A stretch of 64,000 nt of DNA, taken from the NCBI GenBank assembly GCA_964429745.1, contig CAYSDI010000003.1, positions 1-64,000 on the forward strand, read 5' to 3'. Position numbers and translations under genes: made by a program. This stretch comes from WGOA01 sp964429745 (GTDB taxonomy: Bacteria > Bacteroidota > Bacteroidia > Chitinophagales > BACL12). The notes below the pieces were generated by a model that ran no database searches, was not told the origin of the DNA, and was given only the letters and a program-made list of their open reading frames with translations. Positions 25,404 through 34,325 of the stretch are shown in pieces; within the stretch, counting starts at the first letter, position 1, and each line of letters begins with the position of its first letter.

Positions 25404-26852
25404 AAGCTTGAGCGATGAGGTTGTGCCGGGTTTGACTTCAAACTCACGCGTTTGAGTCGATCGCATAGACCTGTTCTGCTTGGCGCGGTATACGACCTGA
25501 TAGAGACCAGGTTGCAAAGCAATGGTTTCGTTCCTCGGCAGCGGGTTGAGCTGAAACACTTCCTCCCGCTCCCCATCTACCGCGGTAAAGACGCTCCCTA
25601 TCAATTCGTGGGCATGCACGAAGGTGACATACCCCGGTGCGGGAATCTCAAACGTGGTGATTTTATCCTGTTCCAACGCAATGCCCCGAATGACCAACCG
25701 GGGCAAAGTCAAAATCTCCAGATCGTACTTGCCGGTCAGGTAGCGCTGTTCGGAATTGAAGTCCTGGACGTTGAGCGTTTCGCGGCTTCCTGTTTGGTAC
25801 ACCAAAGCCTGGAGGCGGTAGCTGAACGTATTGCCTAAGGTGCCCAAGCGCAAAGTACCTTGTGCTGCCGGCACTTTAACCACGTTGTATTGGTTGCTTT
25901 CAATCAGCACCTTGTCTACCGAAACCGGAGGAATGGAATGCACGACCAGGTGGTAGTCCAGAATCGGATCAACGTACACGGTATCCGGCTCACCGCGGTC
26001 GTTGAGAGTGTGGTAAAAATTGTAGCGAAGCTTACCGCCCGGCAATCCATAAAAACTCATGTTCAGGTCCGTCTCCAGCGGACGCTGAGCTTCGTCCAGC
26101 AAATCCACCCGCAGCACCGTGCGGCTCAGCACCTTTTGCAACACGCGCTCCATAACCCGGTCCAGGTCAGCGCGGGCCCCGGCATTGTAGAAATCACCGA
26201 TGCAGGAAAACACCCCGTGCGTCTCCGGCTCCATGGCCAGACCGATCACAAACGCGCGCAACAGCACGTTTTTGCTGCGCAATAATTCAATTTCGTAGCA
26301 AGGATCCCTGTTGCAGCTCTCCACCCCATCGGTAATCATGATGATGATGTTCCGGCTGTCGGGATCTTCAGGGAAATCTTTGGCACTCTGAGCCAGCGCA
26401 AAGGCAATCGGCGTGATGCCTTTGGGCTTGACTTCGTTCATTTTGGTCTTTACAGCCTGGTGGTTCCCCTCCCGAAAGCCCACCTCCAGCCGCGAATCCT
26501 GGCAATTGTATTCACTTTGGTAACTCAAATGGCCGTAAAGCCGCAGCCCGATCTCCAGGTTGTCCACCTGGCTCAACGTGTCCACAATCTTGCTGATTAC
26601 TTCCCGCGCCGCAGCCATTTTAGTCCCCGTTCCCCAGATATCGGTCATGCTCCGACTGGCGTCTACCAGGAACAAAATGCGCGTCGTCGGCGGCTTAGAT
26701 GCCGGTACTTCACCAACCGGTTGCGCAAACAGCCCGCCAGCAGCTCCCAGGCCAACGACCAGGGCCAGTGAGACAAAGCAAGTTTTGCGGTATCGGTTTA
26801 AGGCATTCAACGGGGGAAGGGTTTCTGTCCGGCTGGCAACAGCGCCGGTCAT
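25401..26852 (-). CDS. Exported von Willebrand factor A domain protein, copy 2
   Basis: 483 residues. A signal peptide lies near residues 23-45, then a VWA domain whose MIDAS site reads DASRS (in FLVDASRSMTDIW), with the PKGITPIAFALAQSA and IIIMITDGVESC segments completing metal-ion coordination. The C-terminal ~230 residues form beta-rich domains of unknown role that align along their length with the upstream copy. Such proteins usually bind partners through Mg/Mn; whether it is periplasmic or surface-bound is not shown. Its ATG overlaps the stop of copy 1 by 4 bp. Confidence 0.9.
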   Translation of the reverse strand: MTGAVASRTETLPPLNALNRYRKTCFVSLALVVGLGAAGGLFAQPVGEVPASKPPTTRILFLVDASRSMTDIWGTGTKMAAAREVISKIVDTLSQVDNLEIGLRLYGHLSYQSEYNCQDSRLEVGFREGNHQAVKTKMNEVKPKGITPIAFALAQSAKDFPEDPDSRNIIIMITDGVESCNRDPCYEIELLRSKNVLLRAFVIGLAMEPETHGVFSCIGDFYNAGARADLDRVMERVLQKVLSRTVLRVDLLDEAQRPLETDLNMSFYGLPGGKLRYNFYHTLNDRGEPDTVYVDPILDYHLVVHSIPPVSVDKVLIESNQYNVVKVPAAQGTLRLGTLGNTFSYRLQALVYQTGSRETLNVQDFNSEQRYLTGKYDLEILTLPRLVIRGIALEQDKITTFEIPAPGYVTFVHAHELIGSVFTAVDGEREEVFQLNPLPRNETIALQPGLYQVVYRAKQNRSMRSTQTREFEVKPGTTSSLKL

Positions 26853-28270
26853 TCCAAGCGAACGGTGGTGCTTTTGGCGGGATAAATCACGGCAAGAACC
26901 TCACGGGTATTGTCAATTTTCTTATTCCTGGACGGGCGAAAGACCAACAGGTATTCGCCGGGCTGAAGGTCCAGGACTTCGCGACCGCTAAACGCACGCC
27001 ACTCGTAGACCCGAACCAATTCCTGCTGCCGCTTGATGAACACCCCCAAAATTCCGGGCTCGTTGGTCTGAACCAGCAGCCGGCCCGAAGCGGGCACAAC
27101 GTAGGGGTTCACCTGACCGGGCAAAATGGGAAAGTCGTCCATTTCAATGCGGGGAAGCGTCAGGATTTCAAGATTGTAACTGCCCGCGAGGTAGCGGTGC
27201 AGGGTGTTGAAATTCTGGACGTACAGGATTTCGTGCGTTTCCGGATCCCGGACCAGGCATTTGAGGTCGGTAAAACCGGGATTGCCTTCAACCTGGAGCA
27301 CCAGGTCGCCTTGGGGAACGTCAAGCGCAATGATGTTGTGGCGGCCGGCCACCAATTCCACGTTCTGCCGGCGAACCGGCGGAGTAGTGTGCGCATCGAT
27401 GTTGTATTTGCCCACCGGATCCAGGTAAAGCGTGTCGGGGGCACCGCTGCGCAAGGTGGTGTGCACCAGGTTGTACAAGTCCTGGCCCGTGTATGCATCG
27501 TAGAACGTCAGTTCCACGTCTGATTCCGCGGCTCGGCCAAGGTGATCCAACAGGTTAACCTGAACAGTAGTGTTGCGCAGCGCCTGCGAGATGACCACCC
27601 CCAGCGCTTCCTGAAAGCGCACAGGATCGGCCGCATCGTAATAATCGCCGACACAATCAAAGGCAGCCTGTTCGGTGGGATCCAAGCCCAGCCCAATGAT
27701 GTAGGGTTTTAGCGAAATACGTCGGTTGCGCAGGGCCTCAGAGCTGGCACAGGGGTCGCCGGAGCAACTTTCCTCACCATCTGTAATGAGGACGATGGCG
27801 TTGACGGCGTCACTTGACCCTGAAAAATCGTGGGCGGCTAAAAACAGGGAGTAGGCAATAGGGGTATACCCTTTGGGTTCAATGCGGTCCAGCGCGGCCC
27901 GGACTTCTGCGGCATTGTTGCGCCCAAAAGGCACCTCCAGGCGGGAATCTTCGCAGTTTTTGAGTTCGCGCGGGCTCTGGTGCCCAAAAACCCGCAAGCC
28001 AAATTCAATGGGTTTGTTCTGCCGGTTGATGGAGTCAATGGCCTTTTCCAGCAGCTCCCGGGCCACCTCAAACTTGGTCCGGCCCTCCCAGGTTTCTTTC
28101 ATGCTCCCCGAACCGTCCAACAAAAACAGGATGCGGGTGGTTTCCGGCTCGTAGAATTTTTCGGTCGCCGGGTAGGTGGGCGCTGTCTGAGCATGAAGGC
28201 CTGACCACGCTGTGCCGACCAGACTCAGCAGAATAAAAACGATGCTATGGTTTTTGAGCCTGCGAATAAT
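26849..28270 (-). CDS. Exported von Willebrand factor A domain protein, copy 1 (probable AUU start)
   Basis: The VWA core is clear: LLDGSGSMKETW with MIDAS DGSGS, PKGYTPIAYSLFLAA and VLITDGEESC. The first standard start codon in the frame is a TTG at 28123, but that lies inside the first beta strand (ILFLLDG) and would remove any signal peptide. Upstream the frame stays open to a stop at 28283-28285 and encodes a good signal peptide ending SGLHAQ, but with no ATG, GTG or TTG; the only usable codons are two ATT (28268-28270 and 28265-28267) and CTG. The start is set at ATT 28270 (473 aa), by inference. Paralogous to copy 2 along its full length. Confidence 0.75.
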   Translation of the reverse strand: MIRRLKNHSIVFILLSLVGTAWSGLHAQTAPTYPATEKFYEPETTRILFLLDGSGSMKETWEGRTKFEVARELLEKAIDSINRQNKPIEFGLRVFGHQSPRELKNCEDSRLEVPFGRNNAAEVRAALDRIEPKGYTPIAYSLFLAAHDFSGSSDAVNAIVLITDGEESCSGDPCASSEALRNRRISLKPYIIGLGLDPTEQAAFDCVGDYYDAADPVRFQEALGVVISQALRNTTVQVNLLDHLGRAAESDVELTFYDAYTGQDLYNLVHTTLRSGAPDTLYLDPVGKYNIDAHTTPPVRRQNVELVAGRHNIIALDVPQGDLVLQVEGNPGFTDLKCLVRDPETHEILYVQNFNTLHRYLAGSYNLEILTLPRIEMDDFPILPGQVNPYVVPASGRLLVQTNEPGILGVFIKRQQELVRVYEWRAFSGREVLDLQPGEYLLVFRPSRNKKIDNTREVLAVIYPAKSTTVRLE

Positions 28271-28342
28271 GGGCAGTGTAGGTTAAAATACGGAGAAAGC
28301 ACGGTCAATTCCGGGCGAAGGGCACCGAATCTGGCCACGGCC

Positions 28343-29185
28343 TCAGTAGTCGCCGAGGGTCTCCTCCAACTGGGACAGCGCCGAGGCCAACTGTTTGTCG
28401 TTGGGCGCAATGCCGTGCCATTCGTGAGTTCCCTCCATGAAATCGACGCCCTTGCCCATGGCGGTGCGCATCAGAATAATCTGGGGCACACCCTGGCCCG
28501 AATTGGCCTTGGCCTGCTTTAACGTGCCAACCACTTCGCTCATTTCATTGCCTTCCATTTCCAGCACGGTCCACCCAAAGGCCTCCCATTTGGCGCGCAG
28601 GTCGCCCAGGCTGAGCACTTTTGCTGTGGGGCCGTCAATTTGCTGGCCGTTCCAGTCTACCGTGGCGATGAGGTTGTCCACTTTGTTGTGGGGAGCAAAC
28701 ATGGCCGCTTCCCAAATCTGGCCCTCCTGAAGTTCGCCGTCGCCGTGCAGCGTCCAAACCAAGTGGTCATCGCCGTTCATTTTCTTGGCCAACGCAGCTC
28801 CGATGGCCACGCTCAGCCCCTGACCCAGCGAACCGGAGGCCACGCGAATACCCGGAAGACCTTCGTGGGTGGTTGGATGGCCCTGTAACCGGGAATTAAG
28901 CTTGCGGAAACTGGCCAATTCGGCCACGGGAAAGTACCCGCTGCGGGCCAGGGTACTGTAAAAGACCGGAGAAATATGGCCGTTAGACAGAAAAAAGAGG
29001 TCTTCTCCTGCCCCATCCATGTCAAAACCGGGCTTGCGGTCCATCACCTCAAAATAGAGCGCGGTGAAGTAGTCCGTACAGCCAAGCGAACCGCCTGGAT
29101 GCCCGCTCTGGCAGGCGTGTACCATTCGGACAATATCGCGCCGGATTTGGCTGGCCAGCCGCTGCAGTTCGTCAATAGATGCCAT
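28343..29185 (-). CDS. Transketolase N-terminal half (split transketolase)
   Basis: 280 residues with the thiamine diphosphate domain: CQSGHPGGSLGCTDYFTALYFEVM, FFLSNGHISPVFYSTLARSGYF, GSLGQGLSVAIGAALAKK, and the ThDP motif GDGELQEGQIWEAAMFAPHNKVDNLIATVDWN. Partner of the C-terminal half at 24354-25313. The ATG at 29185 is preferred; a TATCTTCG box (one mismatch to TAnnTTTG) ends 4 nt before it. It is divergent from the lipoprotein gene at 29256. The two VWA genes lie directly downstream. Confidence 0.93.
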   Translation of the reverse strand: MASIDELQRLASQIRRDIVRMVHACQSGHPGGSLGCTDYFTALYFEVMDRKPGFDMDGAGEDLFFLSNGHISPVFYSTLARSGYFPVAELASFRKLNSRLQGHPTTHEGLPGIRVASGSLGQGLSVAIGAALAKKMNGDDHLVWTLHGDGELQEGQIWEAAMFAPHNKVDNLIATVDWNGQQIDGPTAKVLSLGDLRAKWEAFGWTVLEMEGNEMSEVVGTLKQAKANSGQGVPQIILMRTAMGKGVDFMEGTHEWHGIAPNDKQLASALSQLEETLGDY

Positions 29186-29255
29186 GGCGCGAAGATAGGG
29201 TTGCGGCCCGGCAAGGGAAAACAAACAATCCCCAACAGCGTCCTATATTCGCGGC

Positions 29256-30092
29256 ATGAGCCGCAGATTCCTTTCCACAATAGCGCTTGTTGCCTGGGTA
29301 GCTGTCCTGGGAAGCGCGGCTGGTTGCAAAAACTCCCCCAAGTTCGAAGGGCCCCAACTCATGCGCTGGGACTTTTCTGAAGCCTCTACCCGTTCCTACG
29401 CTTTTGAACAGCGTTCGGAATCCTACTCGGTGATGGCGATGATGATGCCCGACGGAACGCCAATGGCTGATACCTCCCAGTACAAAACCATCTCAACGGC
29501 TGACCTGCGGGTGATTTCGGCTGGCGGAGGAACGGCCAACATGACCCTGGAAGGCATGTCCATGCGGGCCTTTCAATACAACCCCCATACCGGGGTGCTG
29601 ATGGACTCCATGACCGAAGATATGGACCCCATTACCGTGGAAAACCTGGCGGAAACCGGCAAACCCGATTCCACCGATCAACAGACGCAGCAGTTATTTG
29701 ACTACCTCTTTCCCCTTCCCGTTGATCAATTGTCGGTGGGCGAAACGGAGGAGCGGGGCCTGGAAGTTCCGTTTAATACCCTCGGCTCCGTGTTGCCGGT
29801 AGGTGGCACCGTCAAAACCACCTTTACCGAAATTACCCAGCACCAGAACCGAACCTGCGCGCGCCTCGACACGGAGTTGCTCCTGGACCGGGTTGACCTT
29901 CCCCAGGACATGCCTGGCGAATACCTGTTCAAGCGTTCGGGCACCTCAACCTTTTATTTTGACCTGCAAAAACGGGAGTTTGTTTCTGGCGAAGTGTCGA
30001 TTACCAGCACGGTAATTATGGATGCCGGCATGGAGAACGGCATTTTTAACATCGAAAGCACCGACACCTTCACGCTCCAATTGGCGGAATAA
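29256..30092 (+). CDS. Putative lipoprotein, unknown function
   Basis: 278 residues with a lipoprotein-like signal (AWVAVLGSAAGC, Cys at ~24). The mature part is beta-rich (many short hydrophobic/Thr-Ser strands) and resembles Bacteroidota DUF6263-type proteins, a weak call. A TATATTCG box (one mismatch to TAnnTTTG) ends 4 nt before the ATG. Divergent from the transketolase N half. Function unknown. Confidence 0.75.
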   Translation: MSRRFLSTIALVAWVAVLGSAAGCKNSPKFEGPQLMRWDFSEASTRSYAFEQRSESYSVMAMMMPDGTPMADTSQYKTISTADLRVISAGGGTANMTLEGMSMRAFQYNPHTGVLMDSMTEDMDPITVENLAETGKPDSTDQQTQQLFDYLFPLPVDQLSVGETEERGLEVPFNTLGSVLPVGGTVKTTFTEITQHQNRTCARLDTELLLDRVDLPQDMPGEYLFKRSGTSTFYFDLQKREFVSGEVSITSTVIMDAGMENGIFNIESTDTFTLQLAE

Positions 30093-30169
30093 GGCCTTTA
30101 TGGCGGCGGGACCACCTGCTTCAAGGCCAGGTCAACGTTTTCTTTATCAGCAGGTTATGATTGTGTTAA

Positions 30170-30191
30170 GGGGTTGACCGCAGGCAACCCC
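30170..30191. terminator. Hairpin between the lipoprotein gene and icmF
   Basis: 7-bp stem GGGGTTG/CAACCCC with an 8-nt loop, about 78 nt after the stop, followed 9 nt later by TTTTT. Weak terminator candidate. A TATCTTTG box (exact TAnnTTTG) follows at 30208-30215, 112 nt before the icmF ATG. Confidence 0.35.
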
Positions 30192-30327
30192 AGCGTTGGC
30201 TTTTTCGTATCTTTGAAGGAGTGCCTTTCCCGAGCCTTGCAGGCTTTGCTTTTTTGCTTCGCTTTCTTTTCCTCCTCTCTTCTCCTGTCACCGGCCATGC
30301 CACCGGAACTGACCCCCGGATTCTATC

Positions 30328-33300
30328 ATGAGCACCAACGACGTTTATCAACCCGCCCATCCCGTCCGCATTGTCACCGCTGCCAGTTTGTTCGACGGCC
30401 ACGATGCGGCCATCAACATCATGCGCCGAATCATCCAGGCCAGTGGCTGCGAAGTCATTCACCTGGGGCATGACCGAAGCGTAGAGGATGTGGTCAACAC
30501 CGCCATTCAGGAAGACGTTCAAGCCATTGCGATCACCTCTTACCAGGGGGGGCACAACGAGTACTTCAAGTACATGGTTGACCTGCTCAAAGAAAAAGGG
30601 GCCGGTCACATCCGTGTTTTCGGGGGAGGGGGCGGTGTCATTCTGCCCGACGAAATCCGCGACTTGCACGCGTACGGTGTCAGCCGCATTTACTCGCCCG
30701 ACGACGGGCGGGAAATGGGCCTGCAGGGAATGATCAACGACCTGATCAAAAAAAGTGATTTCCCGCTCGGCCAGTCCGTGAACGGCGAAATCGGCAAACT
30801 GAAAACCCGCGATGCCGGCAGCATTGCCCGATTGATCTCGGCCGCTGAAAACTTTCCGGACCTGGCTGAACCGCACCTCAGGCAGATTCGCGAAACAGCC
30901 GCACTGACCACCATCCCCGTGCTTGGCATTACCGGCACAGGGGGCGCGGGAAAAAGCTCGCTGGTAGACGAACTGGTGCGGCGCTTCCTTATGGACTTTC
31001 CGGATAAATACATCGGCATTGTTTCGGTTGATCCGTCCAAACGCAAAACAGGAGGCGCGCTGCTCGGCGACCGCATCCGGATGAACGCCATTAACAACCC
31101 ACGGGTTTACATGCGCTCGCTGGCCACGCGCCAGGCCAACCTGGCCCTGTCCAAACATGTCGGCGACGCGGTGGCCATTCTGAAAGCCGCCCATTTCGAC
31201 CTGATTATTCTGGAAACTTCCGGCATCGGGCAAAGCGACACGGAGATCACCGAATACGCCGATCTGAGCCTGTACGTCATGACCCCGGAATACGGGGCCG
31301 CCACCCAGTTAGAGAAAATTGACATGCTCGATTTCGCAGACCTGGTGGCCCTCAACAAGTTCGACAAACGCGGGGCCCTCGACGCCCTGCGCGACGTGCG
31401 CAAGCAAGTGCAGCGCAACCGCAAACATTTTGAAAGAAACGTAGACGAAATGCCCGTTTTTGGCACCATCGCCAGCCAGTTCAACGATCCGGGCACCAAC
31501 ACGCTCTACAAATCGCTGATGCTGGTGCTTCAGGAAAAGGGGTTCGAAGGGCTTCCGTCTCATTTCACCGCTCCGGAAGAAATGAGCGAGAAGGTGTTCA
31601 TCATCCCGCCCAAGCGCGTGCGCTATTTGGCAGAAATCAGCGAAGGCATCCGTCAGTACAACCTGAGGGCGCTGGATCAACGCCATGTGGCCCAGCGACT
31701 TTACGCGCTGGACCAGGCCATGGAAGCGCTGCGCGAACGCGGCGCTGACCAAAACGCACTCACGGCCTTGCAGGCAGCCCGCGATCAGACTGCACTGGAA
31801 TTCGACCCGAAAAACCAGGCCATGCTGGACCGCTGGCCCAGCCTGATCAAGCGTTTCAGCGATCCCGAGTTTACGTTTAAAGTGCGCGACCAGCAACTGG
31901 TGGTGGAGACCCACACGGTGTCGTTGTCTAACCAGCGCATTCCGCGCGTCAGCCTGCCGCGTTACGAGGCCTGGGGCGATCTGTTGTACTGGATGCTGCA
32001 GGAAAATGTGCCGGGACTTTTCCCGTATACCGCCGGCATCTATCCGTTTAAGCGCGAAGGGGAGGATCCCACGCGCATGTTTGCGGGGGAGGGGGGACCG
32101 GAGCGCACCAACCGCAGGTTTCATTACGTCAGCCTGGGCATGCCGGCCAAGCGCTTGTCCACCGCCTTTGACTCGGTGACGCTGTACGGCCACGATCCGG
32201 ATTACCGCCCGGATATTTACGGCAAGATCGGCAACTCCGGGGTATCCATCTGTTGCCTGGACGACGCCAAGCGGCTGTACTCGGGTTTTGATTTGTCCGA
32301 CGCAAAGACCAGTGTGTCGATGACCATCAACGGGCCAGCGCCAATGATTCTGGCCTTCTTTCTCAATGCCGCCATCGACCAGCAGTGCGGCAAGTACATT
32401 CTGCAAAACGGGCTGGAGCACCAGGTCAACGAAAGAATCAAAGCCCTTTACGCCGAAAAAGGTATGACGCGTCCCGAGTACGCCGGTGAGCTTCCGGTAG
32501 GGCACAACAAGCTGGGTTTGCACCTTTTAGGTGTGAGCGGCAGCGAAGTCCTTCCCTCAGAAATTTACGAGGAGATCAAACAGCGCACGATGGCGTCTGT
32601 GCGCGGAACCGTCCAGGCGGACATCCTCAAAGAAGACCAGGCGCAAAACACCTGCATTTTCAGCACAGAATTTGCGCTGCGGCTGATGGGCGATGTGCAG
32701 GCGTATTTCATTGAGAACAACATCCGTAATTTTTATTCTGTTTCGATTTCCGGTTACCACATTGCCGAAGCGGGCGCCAACCCCATCACACAATTGGCCT
32801 TTACGCTGGCCAATGGGTTCACGTATGTAGAATACTACCTGAGCCGGGATATGGACATCAACGCGTTTGGTCCCAACCTGAGCTTTTTCTTCTCTAACGG
32901 GCTTGACCCGGAATACGCCGTCATTGGCCGGGTGGCCCGTCGCATCTGGGCCAAGGCCATGAAAAATCGCTACGGGGCCGACGACCGAACCTGCAAACTC
33001 AAGTACCATATTCAAACCTCTGGTCGTTCTTTGCACGCCCAGGAAATTGATTTTAACGACATCCGCACTACGTTGCAGGCTCTCTACGCTATTTACGACA
33101 ACTGCAACAGCCTGCACACCAACGCTTATGACGAGGCCATCACCACGCCCACAGAAGGCAGCGTGCGCCGCGCCATGGCCATTCAGCTCATCATCAACCA
33201 GGAGTTGGGATTGGCCCGCAACGAAAACCCAATGCAGGGCAGTTTCATTACCGAACATTTAACGGATTTGGTAGAAGAAGCTGTGCTGTTGGAATTTGAT

Positions 33301-33702
33301 CGCATTACGGAGCGCGGCGGCGTTCTCGGGGCTATGGAGACCATGTACCAGCGCGGCAAAATCCAGGAGGAAAGCCTGCACTACGAAACACTCAAGCACA
33401 CCGGTGAACTGCCCATCATTGGGGTCAATACATTCCTGAGCGACAAAGGCTCGCCTACCATCATTCCCGATGAAGTGATTCGCGCCACGGAAGCTGAAAA
33501 ACGCAACCAGATCACGACGCTGCGCAACCTGCAACAGTTCCGCGCCGACCGCTCAGAAGCCTCGCTCAAGGCGCTGCAAACGGCGGCCATTCACAACGAG
33601 AACATTTTTGAAGTGATTATGGAAGCGGCCAAATACTGCTCGCTGGGGCAAATGACTGCCGCCTTGTTTGAGGTTGGAGGGCAGTACCGTCGCAACATGT
33701 AA
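30328..33702 (+). CDS. icmF: Fused isobutyryl-CoA mutase IcmF
   Basis: 1124 residues with the three-part IcmF layout: an N-terminal B12-binding domain (residues ~12-145, cobalamin His in the DGHDAA motif), a MeaB-like G-protein chaperone (Walker A GTGGAGKSS near 202, NKFD near 341), and the C-terminal mutase barrel (~540-1110, with RRFHYVSLGMPAKRL and TNAYDEAITTPTE). It interconverts isobutyryl-CoA and n-butyryl-CoA using adenosylcobalamin, with GTPase proofreading. No B12 riboswitch was recognised upstream. The last stop base overlaps the ogt ATG (TAATG). Confidence 0.95.
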   Translation: MSTNDVYQPAHPVRIVTAASLFDGHDAAINIMRRIIQASGCEVIHLGHDRSVEDVVNTAIQEDVQAIAITSYQGGHNEYFKYMVDLLKEKGAGHIRVFGGGGGVILPDEIRDLHAYGVSRIYSPDDGREMGLQGMINDLIKKSDFPLGQSVNGEIGKLKTRDAGSIARLISAAENFPDLAEPHLRQIRETAALTTIPVLGITGTGGAGKSSLVDELVRRFLMDFPDKYIGIVSVDPSKRKTGGALLGDRIRMNAINNPRVYMRSLATRQANLALSKHVGDAVAILKAAHFDLIILETSGIGQSDTEITEYADLSLYVMTPEYGAATQLEKIDMLDFADLVALNKFDKRGALDALRDVRKQVQRNRKHFERNVDEMPVFGTIASQFNDPGTNTLYKSLMLVLQEKGFEGLPSHFTAPEEMSEKVFIIPPKRVRYLAEISEGIRQYNLRALDQRHVAQRLYALDQAMEALRERGADQNALTALQAARDQTALEFDPKNQAMLDRWPSLIKRFSDPEFTFKVRDQQLVVETHTVSLSNQRIPRVSLPRYEAWGDLLYWMLQENVPGLFPYTAGIYPFKREGEDPTRMFAGEGGPERTNRRFHYVSLGMPAKRLSTAFDSVTLYGHDPDYRPDIYGKIGNSGVSICCLDDAKRLYSGFDLSDAKTSVSMTINGPAPMILAFFLNAAIDQQCGKYILQNGLEHQVNERIKALYAEKGMTRPEYAGELPVGHNKLGLHLLGVSGSEVLPSEIYEEIKQRTMASVRGTVQADILKEDQAQNTCIFSTEFALRLMGDVQAYFIENNIRNFYSVSISGYHIAEAGANPITQLAFTLANGFTYVEYYLSRDMDINAFGPNLSFFFSNGLDPEYAVIGRVARRIWAKAMKNRYGADDRTCKLKYHIQTSGRSLHAQEIDFNDIRTTLQALYAIYDNCNSLHTNAYDEAITTPTEGSVRRAMAIQLIINQELGLARNENPMQGSFITEHLTDLVEEAVLLEFDRITERGGVLGAMETMYQRGKIQEESLHYETLKHTGELPIIGVNTFLSDKGSPTIIPDEVIRATEAEKRNQITTLRNLQQFRADRSEASLKALQTAAIHNENIFEVIMEAAKYCSLGQMTAALFEVGGQYRRNM

Positions 33703-34196
33703 TGCCGGAGGAGTTAATCTGGACGACGCCTCTTGGGGTTGTTCTTGCGCGAGCGTACAACGGCAAACTCGGGGGCTTGACTTTTCTGGATGAGGGCCAG
33801 CAGTTGAACGCTGAAACAGAAGTATCGGAACATCAGGCCTCGAATAAAGCCGTGCTTGCTCTTACCCGACAACAACTCAGCGAGTATTTCGCCCGCCAGC
33901 GCCAGGCTTTTTCCGTGCCCTTGCACCTGGAGGGAACCCCTTTTCAGCAATCCGTGTGGCAGGCTTTGCAATCCATACCTTACGGCCATACCCGAAGCTA
34001 CCAGGAGCAGGCGCAGCAGATGCGCCAGGCGTCTGCCATCCGAGCCATCGCAGCGGCCAATGGGCGCAATCCTATAGCGGTGTTGGTGCCTTGCCACCGG
34101 GTGTTGGGGGCGGGGGGAAAATTGACCGGCTACAGTGGCGGCCTCTGGCGCAAACAAGCCCTTCTGGACCTGGAACGGCCGGGGTTGTTCGGGTAG
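33702..34196 (+). CDS. ogt: Methylated-DNA--protein-cysteine S-methyltransferase
   Basis: 164 residues, single-domain O6-alkylguanine transferase that repairs methylated guanine by a suicide transfer to Cys. PCHRV active site near residue 130 (LVPCHRVLGAGGKLTGYSG), and the DNA-binding wing IPYGHTRSYQEQA. It starts on the last base of the icmF stop, so it is translationally coupled to icmF. The pairing is probably accidental in function. Confidence 0.94.
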   Translation: MPEELIWTTPLGVVLARAYNGKLGGLTFLDEGQQLNAETEVSEHQASNKAVLALTRQQLSEYFARQRQAFSVPLHLEGTPFQQSVWQALQSIPYGHTRSYQEQAQQMRQASAIRAIAAANGRNPIAVLVPCHRVLGAGGKLTGYSGGLWRKQALLDLERPGLFG

Positions 34197-34311
34197 TACG
34201 CGGTAGCGGTAGGCAATGGTGTCCGTAAGGTTCAGCCTGGCCGGTGGCCGTTGCTTAAAAGTGTTCCGGGCCGATTTAGAAAACCCTCGGATCAAGCCGC
34301 CGGATTCACCT

Positions 34312-34319
34312 TACTTTTG
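34312..34319 (+). promoter_or_regulatory. phoD -7 element 6 nt before ATG
   Basis: TACTTTTG, exact TAnnTTTG, ending 6 nt before the ATG at 34326. Points to a leaderless transcript. Confidence 0.55.
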
Positions 34320-34325
34320 GGAATT

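Noticed and set aside
30092..30328. Cobalamin riboswitch before icmF
   Set aside because: The conserved B12 box and long structured leader were not seen; only a small hairpin and an inverted GGTCAAC/GTTGACC pair are present.
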